Shown: positions 53,105 to 62,607 of the stretch, in pieces
Layout of the letters: each line of letters opens with the position of its first letter
How positions within the stretch are numbered: the stretch's first letter is position 1
NCBI RefSeq assembly: GCF_002024165.1
Contig: NZ_MWQN01000006.1
Coordinates: 62,001-126,000, forward strand
Direction of reading: 5' to 3'
DNA: 64,000 nt
From: Embleya scabrispora
GTDB taxonomy: Bacteria; Actinomycetota; Actinomycetes; Streptomycetales; Streptomycetaceae
The notes under the pieces: model-generated
Seen by the model: the letters and a program-made list of their open reading frames with translations, nothing else
What the model was told of the DNA's origin: nothing
Databases searched by the model: none
Position numbers and translations under genes: made by a program

Positions 53105-53914
53105 CGGAATGCACCGGACTAGGCTCCTCCGCCAGGGGTGGGAGGGGCAGGGTTTCGCTGTCCAGGTCGAGGTGGCGGTCCAGGTATTGGGCCAGGGTCT
53201 GCCACCACAGTCCCGCCGGACGTGCCACCAGCAACACCCGCGCCCGGCGGCCCTGCGCGATGGAGTGCGTGAGCAGGGCCGTCAGGTCGACGGCCGGCCA
53301 TCGCTCCGCGTAGTCGACCACCAGCAACACTCCCGTCGACCCCGTGTCGCGGTCGAGACCGGCATCACCCGACGCGGCGCCCGCGGGGGCGGGATCGCCC
53401 GCGTGGCGCGCCTGCAACACCCCCCCCAATCACCGCCGCGGGCACGGGTATCGGCGGCGAAACGGGTCGCCAACCTGGTCTTGCCCTGACCACCCGGACC
53501 GTGCGACAGCAGCACCGACACCCCGGCCGGACCGTCACGCCACACGGCCAACCGTTCCAACTCGTTCCGGCGGCCGGTGAACCCCACCAACGCGTACCGC
53601 GCCTGCAACAACCGGGCGGGCTGGGCCCGTGCACGCGCCGCGGTCGGCGGCGCCGGGCGCTCGGCGGGGAAGGTCTCCACCCGGTACACCGGCCATTCCA
53701 CGCTCGTGTGCGTGGTGATGTGCACGTCACCGGTAATGCCGGAGACCTGGTTCACCGGCCCGTACACCACCGAACCCGCCACCCACTGGCCCGGCCGCAC
53801 CCCCGCCGCCGCCGGAGCGCCCCGCCCGGCCGCGACCTCGCCGGACCCGGGTCCGGGGGTGGGCGGGGTGTCGCGGCGGAACCACCGACCGAACCTGCGG
53901 CCGGGGCCGGTCAC
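53105..53914 (-). pseudogene. STAND-type NTPase, second copy, truncated by IS630
   Basis: GTG 53914 overlaps the stop of the partner fragment by four bases. The translation follows the gene at 56326 closely: PGQWVAGSVVYGPVNQVSGI, then TGDVHITTHTS, RLLQARYALVGFTGRRNELE and VLLSHGPGGQGKTRLATRFA (Walker A GPGGQGKT). A shift near 53425 leads to VLLVVDYAERWPAVDLTALL (Walker B) and RARVLLVARPAGLWWQTLAQ. It stops after LPLPPLAEEP, where the IS630 remnant begins. The TPR half is absent. Confidence 0.7.
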
Positions 53915-54019
53915 GGGCCCTCCTCGATCTCGACGTCCCCACCGGTGCCACGGACCTGGTCGACCGGCCCGGCGACCGTGCTGTCGCGCGCCCGCTGCCC
54001 GTCGTTTGCACCGCAGACC
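53911..54019 (-). pseudogene. C-terminal fragment of the STAND partner protein, second copy
   Basis: Reads NDGQRARDSTVAGPVDQVRG, then TGGDVEIEEGP-stop, nearly identical to the ending of the partner at 55890-56329 (STVSGPVEQVRDTGGDVDIE). Its TGA overlaps the GTG of the NTPase (GTGA). Upstream the frame is lost, so the transmembrane part is missing. Confidence 0.6.
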
Positions 54020-54273
54020 AACCGGCGGGATCGGCGCGCCGATCCGCGCGCGGGTACACGTCTTTCGTTGGAGCGCCAGAACACGCCAGGCGCCGCCGCG
54101 ATCCGGGCTCCTTCTCACGTTCACGACACACGGCGACGGGCAAACGGTCCGTCGGATCGGGGCCGGACGCGGGCTCGGCGCGCGGGTCGGGCGCGGATGA
54201 GGATGGCCCGTTTTCGGGCCTGCTGCTGGGGAAAACCCCGGGCCACACGGTCAGGATTCAAATTCTCGGATTC

Positions 54274-54341
54274 TGCAAACCCAATGGTCAACACATGATC
54301 GATCGACAGGACCTTTCAAAACAGCCGGAACGGAGCAACCG
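54274..54341 (+). repeat. 68-bp dispersed repeat, copy B
   Basis: Matches 1736-1803 with 8 mismatches. It includes ATG 54295, which starts MIDRQDLSKQPERSN. It sits between the relic STAND module and the ParB-like membrane gene. Unlike copy A it is not followed by HA-domain sequence. Confidence 0.7.
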
Positions 54342-54464
54342 AAACGGGCGACGGAACGCTCCTCCAGAGACGGCCGAGACGTCATCGAGAGGGCTGGGGC
54401 CCCGAACACCGGACCCCCGGCCGCACAAGCGGCTGCGACCTGCTCGTCCCGAGACTCCGCAGAC

Positions 54465-55616
54465 TCAGGGGATCGGTCCGGTGAGGTGGTGGGCCAGGTC
54501 CGGGACCAAGGGAGGGAGTACGGCGCCGGCGCCGGTGATGCGGAACTCGGTGATCGTGGCGGGACATCCGTCGCCGACGAGCCGTGCCACCGCGGCGAGA
54601 CGGTGGTTGCCGTCCAGGACGAGGATGCGATCGGGGGCGACGGCCCAGGTCGCGAGCGTGAGGTGGATGGGGCCGCTGATGGCCCGGGCGGAATACCAGT
54701 CCTCGACCGCGGTGATGCGGGCATCGCGTCCGGGCGCCACCAGTGTGCGGTCGTGGACCGCCTGCTCGTGCCGGATTGGGTGGGCGCCGGGATCGTCGTG
54801 GTCGACCTCTCCCCGCGACGGGAACGCCGGGTCGTGGTACCAGGGCGAGCGGTAGGGAGCCAGGGCGGCCAGGTCGCGAGGCTCGATCACCGTCTGCACG
54901 CGCTCGATCCGTACCCCTCCGCCGGGTGCGTCGACGAGGCGGGCGAATCGATCCCAGTCGAGCCGGACACGGATCCGATCCCGACCGCGCGTGTAGTGGT
55001 GGTGAAACACCTCGAAGGGCACCCGGGTACCCGTGAAGGCGCCCAGGCGGCGGGTCACGGGGTCGATCGTGGCGGTCCGGTGCGCGCGCACGATCGCGGA
55101 TCGCCGCGCGGCCACCCGCGCGGCTTCGGCCAGGCGCGATACGACGTCGTGGAAGCGGTCCCATTCGTCCCCGGTCCAGGTGGCGTGGAGGTCCAGCGAC
55201 GTGGCGAGGCGGCGCTCGATCTCGTCGAGGACGGCGCCGACGGTTTCCAGGTACTCCGTCTGCATGGTGCCTCGGGCCAGCGGCAGCAGGGCCATGCCCG
55301 CCCGGGCGTCGTAGCAGACGCGCACGATCTCGCCCGAGGACGAGCGGTTGCGCAGGTGCGGGACCTGCGCGGACAACACGGCGACCTTCTCGACGAGTTC
55401 GAGGTCGGCCAGTGCTTCCTGGATCAGGCTCTGGCGGCGGGCGAGCAGAATGCCGACGGTGACGGTGACCAGGGCGCCGAGCACCACGCTCGACGCCCAG
55501 TCCGCGAGACTCCATGCCTGACCGCGCCAGGCGAGGACCGCGTCGAGCGCCACCGCCACGACAGGAACGATTGCGAGCGGCCAGTAACCGCTCACGAAAG
55601 AACGCACGTTCGCCAC
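54465..55616 (-). CDS. Membrane protein with a ParB-like C-terminal motif
   Basis: The protein is 383 residues from GTG 55616, four bases after GAGGGGG. Two hydrophobic helices lie at the N-terminus (WPLAIVPVVAVALDAVLAW and SSVVLGALVTVTVGILLARR), followed by a coiled, charged region. A beta-rich part contains VQTVIEPRDLAALAPYRSPW. At the end ISGPIHLTLATWAVAPDRIL, then VLDGNHRLAAVARLVGDGCP resembles the ParB/sulfiredoxin catalytic DGxHR motif (CTPase/NTPase fold). Membrane attachment of such a domain is unusual. It is convergent with nothing and is flanked by the two STAND module copies. Function is not assigned. Confidence 0.7.
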   Translation of the reverse strand: MANVRSFVSGYWPLAIVPVVAVALDAVLAWRGQAWSLADWASSVVLGALVTVTVGILLARRQSLIQEALADLELVEKVAVLSAQVPHLRNRSSSGEIVRVCYDARAGMALLPLARGTMQTEYLETVGAVLDEIERRLATSLDLHATWTGDEWDRFHDVVSRLAEAARVAARRSAIVRAHRTATIDPVTRRLGAFTGTRVPFEVFHHHYTRGRDRIRVRLDWDRFARLVDAPGGGVRIERVQTVIEPRDLAALAPYRSPWYHDPAFPSRGEVDHDDPGAHPIRHEQAVHDRTLVAPGRDARITAVEDWYSARAISGPIHLTLATWAVAPDRILVLDGNHRLAAVARLVGDGCPATITEFRITGAGAVLPPLVPDLAHHLTGPIP

Positions 55617-55889
55617 ACGTCCCCCTCGTCACCCACCCCGCGCACGTGCGTCAAGAATGGCAAGCGGACCTGCCCCGGGGAACCCGTCCGCCCTCCCGAC
55701 CCCGCTCGGGCCACGTCACCTCGACAGGACCGGCCCGTACAGGCCCGGTGTGTGGTCGGCGACCACCCGCTCCACGGCAGCCTGATCCCAATGGGCACGG
55801 CGGGTGTCGCGGGGCGGTCGGAGTCACGGGCCGGTCACCGTCGGCCCGAGTGGGCTCCGCGACGGGGGTCACGGTCGGACGATGGGGGG

Positions 55890-56329
55890 ATGACGGCGAA
55901 GACGCAGGCGTGGGTGGGCGGTGTGGTGGCGGGTGCGGCGCTGGTGGGATTGGCGGTGTACCTCGTGGTGGTGGGGTTGGACGAGGCGGACAAGTGGGCG
56001 AGCGTGCTCGGGTTGTTCGTGGCGTTGGTCGGGTTGGTGGTCTCGGTGGTCGGGGTGTGGCGCGAACGCCCCGCGTCGGGTGGGCAGTCGGTGACCGACA
56101 GCGTGATCGGCGGCGGCATTGCGCAGGTGTCCGGCACCGGGGGGAACGTGCGGATCGTCCGCCTCGGCACCGGGTCCCGCCCCCGCCCCCGGCCGGGCCG
56201 GGCACACCGCCGCCCGCGGGCGGCGCCGCGCCGTCGGACGGGCAGCGGGTGCACGGCAGTACGGTCTCCGGGCCGGTCGAGCAGGTACGGGACACCGGTG
56301 GGGACGTCGACATCGAGGAGGCCCCGTGA
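55890..56329 (+). pseudogene. Two-TM partner protein of the STAND NTPase (one frameshift)
   Basis: ATG 55890 follows GGGGGG. The N-terminus has two helices, AWVGGVVAGAALVGLAVYLV and WASVLGLFVALVGLVVSVVG, then SVTDSVIGGGIAQVSGTGGN and VRIVRLGTGS. After a one-base slip near 56190 the frame gives SDGQRVHGSTVSGPVEQVRD, then TGGDVDIEEAP-stop. The two segments SVIGGGIAQVSGTGGNVRI and STVSGPVEQVRDTGGDVDI are copies of one motif, S-V-x-G-(G/P)-x-x-Q-V-x-x-x-G-(G/x)-(N/D)-V-x-I. The same motif recurs in the NTPase. GTGA coupling to the NTPase indicates a two-component unit with a membrane-anchored member. Confidence 0.65.
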
Positions 56330-58991
56330 CCGGCCCGCGACGCGGATCCGGGGAGGGCGGGGCCGGGGCGGGCATTCCGGCGCGGACCGCGGGGGCGCGG
56401 CCGGGGCAGTGGGTGGCGGGGTCGGTGGTGTACGGGCCGGTGACCCAGGTGTCCGGCGTCGTCGGGGACGTCCACGTCACCGCGAACACCGGCGCGGAGC
56501 GGGCGCTGTACCGCGTCGACGCCTTCCCGAAAGAGCATGCGGCGCCGACCGTCGCGCAGGCACGGGCGCAACCCGCGCGTTTGCTGCAGGCACGGTATGC
56601 ACTCATCGACTTCACCGGGCGCGGCGCGGAGTTGGCGCGGCTGACCGCGTGGCGCGATGGTCCGGGGGCGGTGTCGGTGCTGCTGGTACATGGGGCGGGT
56701 GGGCAGGGCAAGACGCGGTTGGCCGCCCGCTTCGCCGCCCACACCCGCGAGCGCAGCGGCGGGTAGGAGGTGTTGCAGGCCTGGCACGCCTCCGACCCCT
56801 CCCCCGCGGACGCGAACGCTTCCTCGGGGGCCGGTGGCCTCGGGCAGGGGCCGGCCCGCGAAGGAAAGTTGGCGGCGGGGGTGTTGCTGGTGCTCGACTA
56901 CGCGGAACGGTGGCCGGTGACCGACCTGCTCACGCTGCTTGCCCACGCCGCCGGGCAGGGGCGTCGGGCGCGGGTGCTGCTGGTGGCGCGTCCGGCCGGG
57001 TTGTGGTGGCAGACCCTGGCGCATCGCCTGGACCGGCTCGACGTGGACACCGACGTCTTGGCGCTGCCTCCGCTTTACCGAGGACGAGGGCACTGACGCC
57101 GATGCGCTGTTCGCGGCGGCCCGGGATCGGTTCGCCTCCGCCCTGGACGTGCCCGATCCGCACCGGATCGCCGCGCCCGCCGCGCTGGGGGATCCACAGC
57201 GGTTCGGGCAGGTGCCGGCCGTGCACATGGCCGCCTTGGCCGCCGTCGACGCCCACCGCACCCGCACTCCCACCGACCTCGACGCGCCAGGGCGGATCTC
57301 CGGCTACCTCCTGGACCGCGAACGCGACCACTGGCAAACCCTCCACGAGAACCGGCGCGTGTCCGTCCCCGCCGAGACCCTCGCCCGCACCGTCTACACC
57401 GCCGCGCTGACCGGCGTGGTCCAACACGACGCCGGCCACGCCGCGCTCGTCGCGATCGGCGCCTGCACGGGCGAGACCGTCGACCGCGCCCTGACCGACC
57501 ACGCCGTCCCGTATCCGCCCGCCGACCCGCACGCCGGGACCGTCCTGGAACCGCTGTATCCCGACCGCCTCGCCGAGGACTTCCTCGCGCTGACCACCCC
57601 CGGCCACCACCTGGCCCACGCCATCCCCGATCCCTGGGCCACCACCGCACCCACACGCCTGCTCCACGACACACCCGACGCGCACACCGGCACCACCACG
57701 GATGCCGTGGAGCGGGCTGTTGGTCGGGTCCGTGCCGCCCTCGCCGTCCTGGTCGCCGCCGCGGCCCGCTGGCCGCACCTCGTCACCACCCAGCTCGTGC
57801 CCCTGCTCACCGCCCGCCCCACCCTCGCCCTCCACGCCGGCGGCGCCACTCTCACCGCCCTCGTCACCCTGGACGACCTGCCCGTCGAAGTCCTGGAAGC
57901 CGTCGAGGTCAACCTGCCCGAAGGCCGGCACGCCGACCTCGACCCCGGCATGGCCGTTCTCGCCGCCCGCCTCACCGCCCACGTTCTCGCCGCCACCACC
58001 GACCCCGGTCCGCTTGAATCCGACCCCGGAGTACGCCTCCGGCCTCGACTTCGAAAACAAACGCGAACGACTCGGCCTGTACGACCCCGAGACGCTGCAC
58101 GCGTTGCATCGGTACGCAGTCGCAGTGGGTGCCGTACCCGGCCGGACCGACGACGCCGTCGAGCTGCTGACCTGGCTGGTCGGGGCCCGAACGGACGACG
58201 AGGAGAACAGACTTGCGGTCTTGGACGACCTCACCAGGCTGCTCCAGGACGGCGGCCGTCCCGTCCCCGCCGAACGGTGGCTGCGCGAAGCACTGTCGGG
58301 CTGGACGCGGCTGCCCGGCCCGAGCGATCCCCGGCCGTTGCAGATCGCATCGAACCTGGGTATGGCGCTGCTCGACCTCGACCGTCGGGAAGAAGCCGAG
58401 AGTCTGATGCGGGACACCGTGGCCCGCTACACCCGTACCCTCGGCGCCACCCATCCCGACACGCTGAGAAGCAGGGACATCCTGGCGGGCTCGTTGCGCG
58501 GCTCGCCCACCCGGCTCGCCGAGGCCGAGCACATGTACCGGGCGATCCCGGCCGACGTCGACGGCACAACCGCCCCGGCCCTGATCGCGCAACACAACCT
58601 CGGTGCCGTGCTCACCCGCCAGGGCAACCACGACGAGGCCCTGCGTACAGCGAGCTGGTCGGCGCCCGTTCGGCTTTTGGGGGACGACCACCCGGACACG
58701 TGGGGTGCCTGGGCCAATAGCGCCGTCGTGCTCCACACCCTCGGCCGCATCACCGAGGCCGAGACGCTCCTCACCGAAGTTCTCCACGCATACCGGCGCA
58801 TCCACGGCCCTCGGCACGTGGCGACCCTCGAGGCGCAGGTCGACCTGGCGGCGATGAGAGCCAACCAGAGCCATAATGCGGAGGCGGCGCCGCTGCTGCG
58901 GGACGCGATCGAGGGCTACCGCAGCACGCACGGCCCGAGCCACCCGATCGTCGGCGAACTCGCGGGCGTCCTTGCTCGGATGGGCGACTGA
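56326..58991 (+). pseudogene. STAND NTPase with TPR-type C-terminus (one amber codon, two frameshifts)
   Basis: The conceptual length is about 887 residues. The N-terminal motif SVVYGPVTQVSGVVGDVHV is followed by RLLQARYALIDFTGRGAELA. Walker A is VLLVHGAGGQGKTRLAARFA. TAG at 56764-56766 replaces the Trp present in the second copy. Walker B is GVLLVLDYAERWPVTDLLTL, and the sensor-like segment is RARVLLVARPAGLWWQTLAH. An extra T near 57076 and an indel near 58014 break the frame. A winged or helical domain (LARTVYTAALTGVVQHDAGH) leads to LLTARPTLALHAGGATLTAL and then several TPR units (PLQIASNLGMALLDLDRREE, AEAEHMYRAIP, IAQHNLGAVLTRQGNHDEAL, EAETLLTEVLHAYRRIHGPR). STAND proteins are switch-type sensors of immunity or signalling. 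All functional blocks remain recognisable. Confidence 0.75.
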
Positions 58992-59507
58992 GCACCCGAC
59001 CGCGCGACCCCTTCACGCGCGAGGCGCCACGGGCTCCGGATCCGTGTCCTCGGTCGCCACGCGGCTACCGATCGGCCCGGCGCGTCGGGCCGATCGGCAT
59101 CAGCGTTTCGCGGTCACGGCGGTGGAACGCTGCCGGGTTCCGGCAACGATGGCGCATACTCCCTCACGGCGTGGAGTTCGGCGCACCGCTTCCCGGCGGG
59201 AGAGTTGCTCGCTGTCGGCCCATTCGGTGGCCGGGTGTCCGTGGTCGGCACTTCGCGCAGTCAGAGCCACCGCGTCGTTCGGCACGGCCATCGAATATTC
59301 TCCACGTCTTTATGCGGAACGCGGCCGCTTGCCCGGGCCCCGCGCCGCATCGGCGCAATGTGAACCCTGCGGTCATCGGGCCGGGGCAGCGGCCCCCGGT
59401 GCGGCCGGCACAACGGTCCTTCGCCGACGCGCGATCGACGGGTCGGCTGGGGGTGGGGTGGGCACCGGTGGTGGTCCGCCGGGCCGGTGCTGCGTAGGGT
59501 GAAGTCC
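58992..59507. other. Gap before the signalling cluster
   Basis: I see no supported gene. AAGTCC/AGGGTGAAGTCC just before 59508 serves the next gene. The AT-richer patch at 59290-59320 could be promoter DNA. Confidence 0.35.
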
Positions 59508-60263
59508 ATGCCGAGAGATTTCGCCTCCGCGTTGACCGAGGACGAGATCGCGCGGCTGGCCGACGCAGCCGTCGACGATCTTGCCCGCCGACTCGCTGAT
59601 CGCGTCTTCGACGCGGGCGACGCGGGTGCGTTGACCCGTCTGCGGATCCTGGCCTACCTGGGCAGGGCCGTCGAGCGGCGCGCCGCCGGCGAGGCCGCGG
59701 TGGCCGCCGCCACCGGGGCGAACTACCCGCAGTTGGGGGAGGCCTGGTGGATGAGCCGGCAGGCCGCGCGGCAACGCTGGCCGGGGCTGGTCTTCGCCGC
59801 CACGCCCGATTCGCGCCCCCTGCCGGAGGACGACCCTCCCTCGACCGCGGGGGTCTACGACGTGCTCCTGGTCGAGGACGACCTCGCCGACGGGTTCCTC
59901 ATCGAGGAGGGGCTGCGGACGCAGGGCAGGGCCCGGGCGGTGCATCGCGTCGAGGACGGCGCCGCCGCCATGGATTACCTGCGCGCCGCGTCGAGCACGC
60001 GTCCCGACCTGATCGTCGTGGACCTGAACGTGCCCCGGATGAGCGGTCGCGAACTGCTCACGGCCCTGAACGACGACCCGAACGTGCGCGCGATCCCGGT
60101 GGTGGTGCTCACGAATTCCACCGCGCCCGCAGACGTCGCGATGGCCTTCGACCTCCAGGCCAACGCCTATGTCACCAAACCGGCGCGTGCGGAGGACTTC
60201 CTGTCCGCGATCCGCGGGATCGACGCGTTCTTCCACGATGCCCCGGCTTCCGCAGCCACATAG
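59508..60263 (+). CDS. HTH-receiver fusion protein (atypical response regulator), paralogue 1
   Basis: The protein is 251 residues from ATG 59508. Residues 8-95 form a helical DNA-binding-like domain, LTEDEIARLADAAVDDLARR, then ANYPQLGEAWWMSRQAARQR (HTH at about 70-90). Residues 117-240 are a receiver domain: YDVLLVEDDLADGFLIEEGL (acidic pair 124-125), phosphoacceptor D172 in LIVVDLNVPRMSGRELLTAL, Thr in VVVLTNST and K224 in NAYVTKPARAEDF. The domain order (effector first, receiver last) is the reverse of ordinary response regulators. A close paralogue is at 62608-63393, on the other side of the histidine kinase. Confidence 0.85.
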   Translation: MPRDFASALTEDEIARLADAAVDDLARRLADRVFDAGDAGALTRLRILAYLGRAVERRAAGEAAVAAATGANYPQLGEAWWMSRQAARQRWPGLVFAATPDSRPLPEDDPPSTAGVYDVLLVEDDLADGFLIEEGLRTQGRARAVHRVEDGAAAMDYLRAASSTRPDLIVVDLNVPRMSGRELLTALNDDPNVRAIPVVVLTNSTAPADVAMAFDLQANAYVTKPARAEDFLSAIRGIDAFFHDAPASAAT

Positions 60264-60682
60264 CTAAACTGCGCATCCCGTCTCGTCCCCCGACCGCGGC
60301 CGGCTCGCGCGAACTCGTCGAGGGAGACCGGCTTCGTCACGTAGGCATTGGCGTGTTCGCCGCACGCGCCCGCCACGTGCTTCGGCGCGTCCGAGGTGGT
60401 GAGCATCACCACCGGGATGGTCCGCAGCTCCCGCTCCTGCTTGAGCACGGCCGAGAGCTCACGGCCGCTCATCCTCGGCATGTTCAGGTCCAACACGATG
60501 AGGTCGGGGCGCCCGACGTCCGGTGTGTGCAACCGCTCGAGGGCCTCCACCCCGTCGATCACACGGGCGATCCGGCGGGCGGTGCCCAGGTGTCGGAGGG
60601 AATCCTCGATCAGGAACGCGTCCGCCGCGTCGTCCTCGACCGGCACAACGTCGTACGTGCGGCCCACCGGAACCGCGTTCAT
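60167..60682 (-). CDS. CheY/Rcp1-like single-domain response regulator, altered C-terminus
   Basis: The protein is 171 residues from ATG 60682 (AAGAGGT upstream). Receiver features are YDVVPVEDDAADAFLIEDSL (E16-D17-D18), D65 in LIVLDLNMPRMSGRELSAVL, VVMLTTSDAPKHVAGACGEH and K117 in NAYVTKPVSLDEFAR. After residue 126 the usual last helix is replaced by unrelated sequence that runs 97 bases antisense into the end of the fusion gene at 59508-60263, so the C-terminus was probably lost in a deletion. Divergent from the histidine kinase 150 bases away, it is the probable phospho-partner of that kinase. Confidence 0.8.
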   Translation of the reverse strand: MNAVPVGRTYDVVPVEDDAADAFLIEDSLRHLGTARRIARVIDGVEALERLHTPDVGRPDLIVLDLNMPRMSGRELSAVLKQERELRTIPVVMLTTSDAPKHVAGACGEHANAYVTKPVSLDEFARAGRGRGTRRDAQFSYVAAEAGASWKNASIPRIADRKSSARAGLVT

Positions 60683-60831
60683 GGGTACCTCTTCGCTCGA
60701 CGCGTCGGCCGGCGACGACGCATGGGCTTTCAGCGTAGGCGGCCCGCCTCCCCCGTGACAACGTAGCTTGTCGCCGGCGTAGGGTTGCCGTGCGTCGGGC
60801 CCGGCGCGCAGGAGACGAGAGGGCGCGGCCG

Positions 60832-62418
60832 ATGCGATCACGCGAACACTCACGCCGAGCCGGCGGCGCCCCCGGGGAGGACCCCGAACCGCCCCCGGCT
60901 CCCGCGCCTGGCCGGCCGTGGTCGACCATGCGATGGCTGCGCGTCGGCGTGGCGTCGGCATTGGTCGTCCTGGCCGCGCTCGGCGTGCTGGGGGCGTGGG
61001 TGTTCGTCCACTCCACCGGCGTCAACGGCCGGCTCGTGGACCGCAGCACGCCCGCGCTGATCGCGTCCGCGCGCCTGGAAGCCGCGTTCGTCGACCAGGA
61101 GACAGGGATCCGCGGTTACGCCCTGACCGGCAAGCCCGAATACCTGCTTCCCTACGAGCAGGGCCGCATCCGGCAGGAGGCCCAACTGCGCGTGCTGCGC
61201 CGGGTCACCGCGGCCGACTCCCGCGCCCGCGAGGATCTGGCGGTCGTACTCGCCCACGTCGAGGGCTGGCGGACGCTGGTCGCCGACCCGATCGTCGCCG
61301 CCCCGCCGGGCATTCCCGTCCCCGAAGCCGCCGACCGACAGGGCGCAGCCAAGGCGGCCTTCGACGAGTTGCGCGCCGCGACCGCGACCCAGCAGGCCCA
61401 CCTGCAGGCCGATCGCGACCACGCACGCGGGGACCTCGACGATGTGCGGCTGCTGCGCACCTGGGTCTTCGCCGGGATCGCCGCCGTCATCGTGCTGCTG
61501 GCCCTGCTGGTCTTCGAGGGCCTGCGGCGCGGCGTCACCCGGCCCGTCGCCGGTCTGGTCCACGACGCCGAACGCGTCGCCCACGGCGACTTCGCACACC
61601 CGATCACCGAACTCGGCCCCGCCGACATCCGCGCCCTGGCCCACGCGATGGAGGCCATGCGCCGCCGCCTGGCCGACGAACTCGCCTTCGCCGACCGCGC
61701 CCGCCGACGCCTCGACGAACAAGCCCTCGACCTGCGCCGCTCCAACGCCGAACTCGAACAATTCGCCTACGTCGCCTCGCACGACCTCCAGGAACCACTG
61801 CGCAAGGTCGCGTCCTTCTGCGGACTCCTCCAAAAGCGCTACAGCGGACAACTCGACGAACGCGCCGACCAGTACATCCACTTCGCCGTCGACGGCGCCA
61901 CCCGCATGCAGACCCTCATCAGCGACCTCCTGAAATTCTCCCGGGTGGGCCGCGTCGACACCAAGGTGGTGGACGTCGACCTCGAATCCGTGTTCACCAC
62001 CGTCGTCGACGACATCGCCGTCGCGATCCAGGAGAGCGATGCCCGGATCGAACACGACCCGCTGCCGCGCGTCCAGGGCGACCCCACGCAACTCGCTCTC
62101 CTGCTACAGAACCTGCTCGTCAACGCGATCAAGTTCCGCGACCTCGAACACGCGCCGCTCCTGCGCATGAGCGTCGAACGCGACGGCCGGATGTGGCGCT
62201 TCGCTCTCACCGACAACGGCATCGGCATCGCCCCCGAATACGCCGACCGCATCTTCGTCGTCTTCCAACGCCTGCACACCCGCGAGGCATACCCCGGCAA
62301 CGGCATCGGCCTGGCCATGTGCAAGAAGATCGTCGAATTCCACGGCGGCCGCATCCACCTCGACCCCGACCACACCGAAGGCACCCGCATCGTCTTCACC
62401 CTCCCGGCCGACGCGTGA
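60832..62418 (+). CDS. CHASE3-type membrane histidine kinase (phytochrome-like)
   Basis: The protein is 528 residues from ATG 60832 (GTG 60790 is possible). The first TM helix is VGVASALVVLAALGVLGAWV, followed by an extracytoplasmic CHASE3 domain (ASARLEAAFVDQETGIRGYA, then LTGKPEYLLPYEQGR). The second TM helix is TWVFAGIAAVIVLLALLVFE. HAMP follows (GVTRPVAGLVHDAERVAHGD). The dimerisation/phosphoacceptor helix is ELEQFAYVASHDLQEPLRKV (His in SHDLQEP). ATP-binding boxes are N in LLLQNLLVNAIKF, G1 in LTDNGIGIAPEYADRIFVVF and G2 in GNGIGLAMCKKIVEFHGGRI. This kinase type normally pairs with Rcp1-like receivers, here flanking it on both sides. Confidence 0.93.
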   Translation: MRSREHSRRAGGAPGEDPEPPPAPAPGRPWSTMRWLRVGVASALVVLAALGVLGAWVFVHSTGVNGRLVDRSTPALIASARLEAAFVDQETGIRGYALTGKPEYLLPYEQGRIRQEAQLRVLRRVTAADSRAREDLAVVLAHVEGWRTLVADPIVAAPPGIPVPEAADRQGAAKAAFDELRAATATQQAHLQADRDHARGDLDDVRLLRTWVFAGIAAVIVLLALLVFEGLRRGVTRPVAGLVHDAERVAHGDFAHPITELGPADIRALAHAMEAMRRRLADELAFADRARRRLDEQALDLRRSNAELEQFAYVASHDLQEPLRKVASFCGLLQKRYSGQLDERADQYIHFAVDGATRMQTLISDLLKFSRVGRVDTKVVDVDLESVFTTVVDDIAVAIQESDARIEHDPLPRVQGDPTQLALLLQNLLVNAIKFRDLEHAPLLRMSVERDGRMWRFALTDNGIGIAPEYADRIFVVFQRLHTREAYPGNGIGLAMCKKIVEFHGGRIHLDPDHTEGTRIVFTLPADA

Positions 62419-62607
62419 CCACACCCGCCCCACACAGGAACCGCCCCGGGCCTACAGTGCTCGTCGTTCCCCGATCCGGCGCGAACGTCGGGTGGGGACG
62501 CCACGCTCGCACGAGGTACGGTCACCCCGCGGCCGCGCCGCCCGGGCCCCGGTGGTCGCCCCCGGAAGGGCGAGGCGAAACGCCCTCGGCCGCGTAGGGT
62601 GTCCGGC

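Noticed and set aside
61604-61798. Gly/Arg-rich minus-strand frames opposite the histidine kinase
   Set aside because: Codon-composition shadows of a gene with unambiguous kinase motifs.
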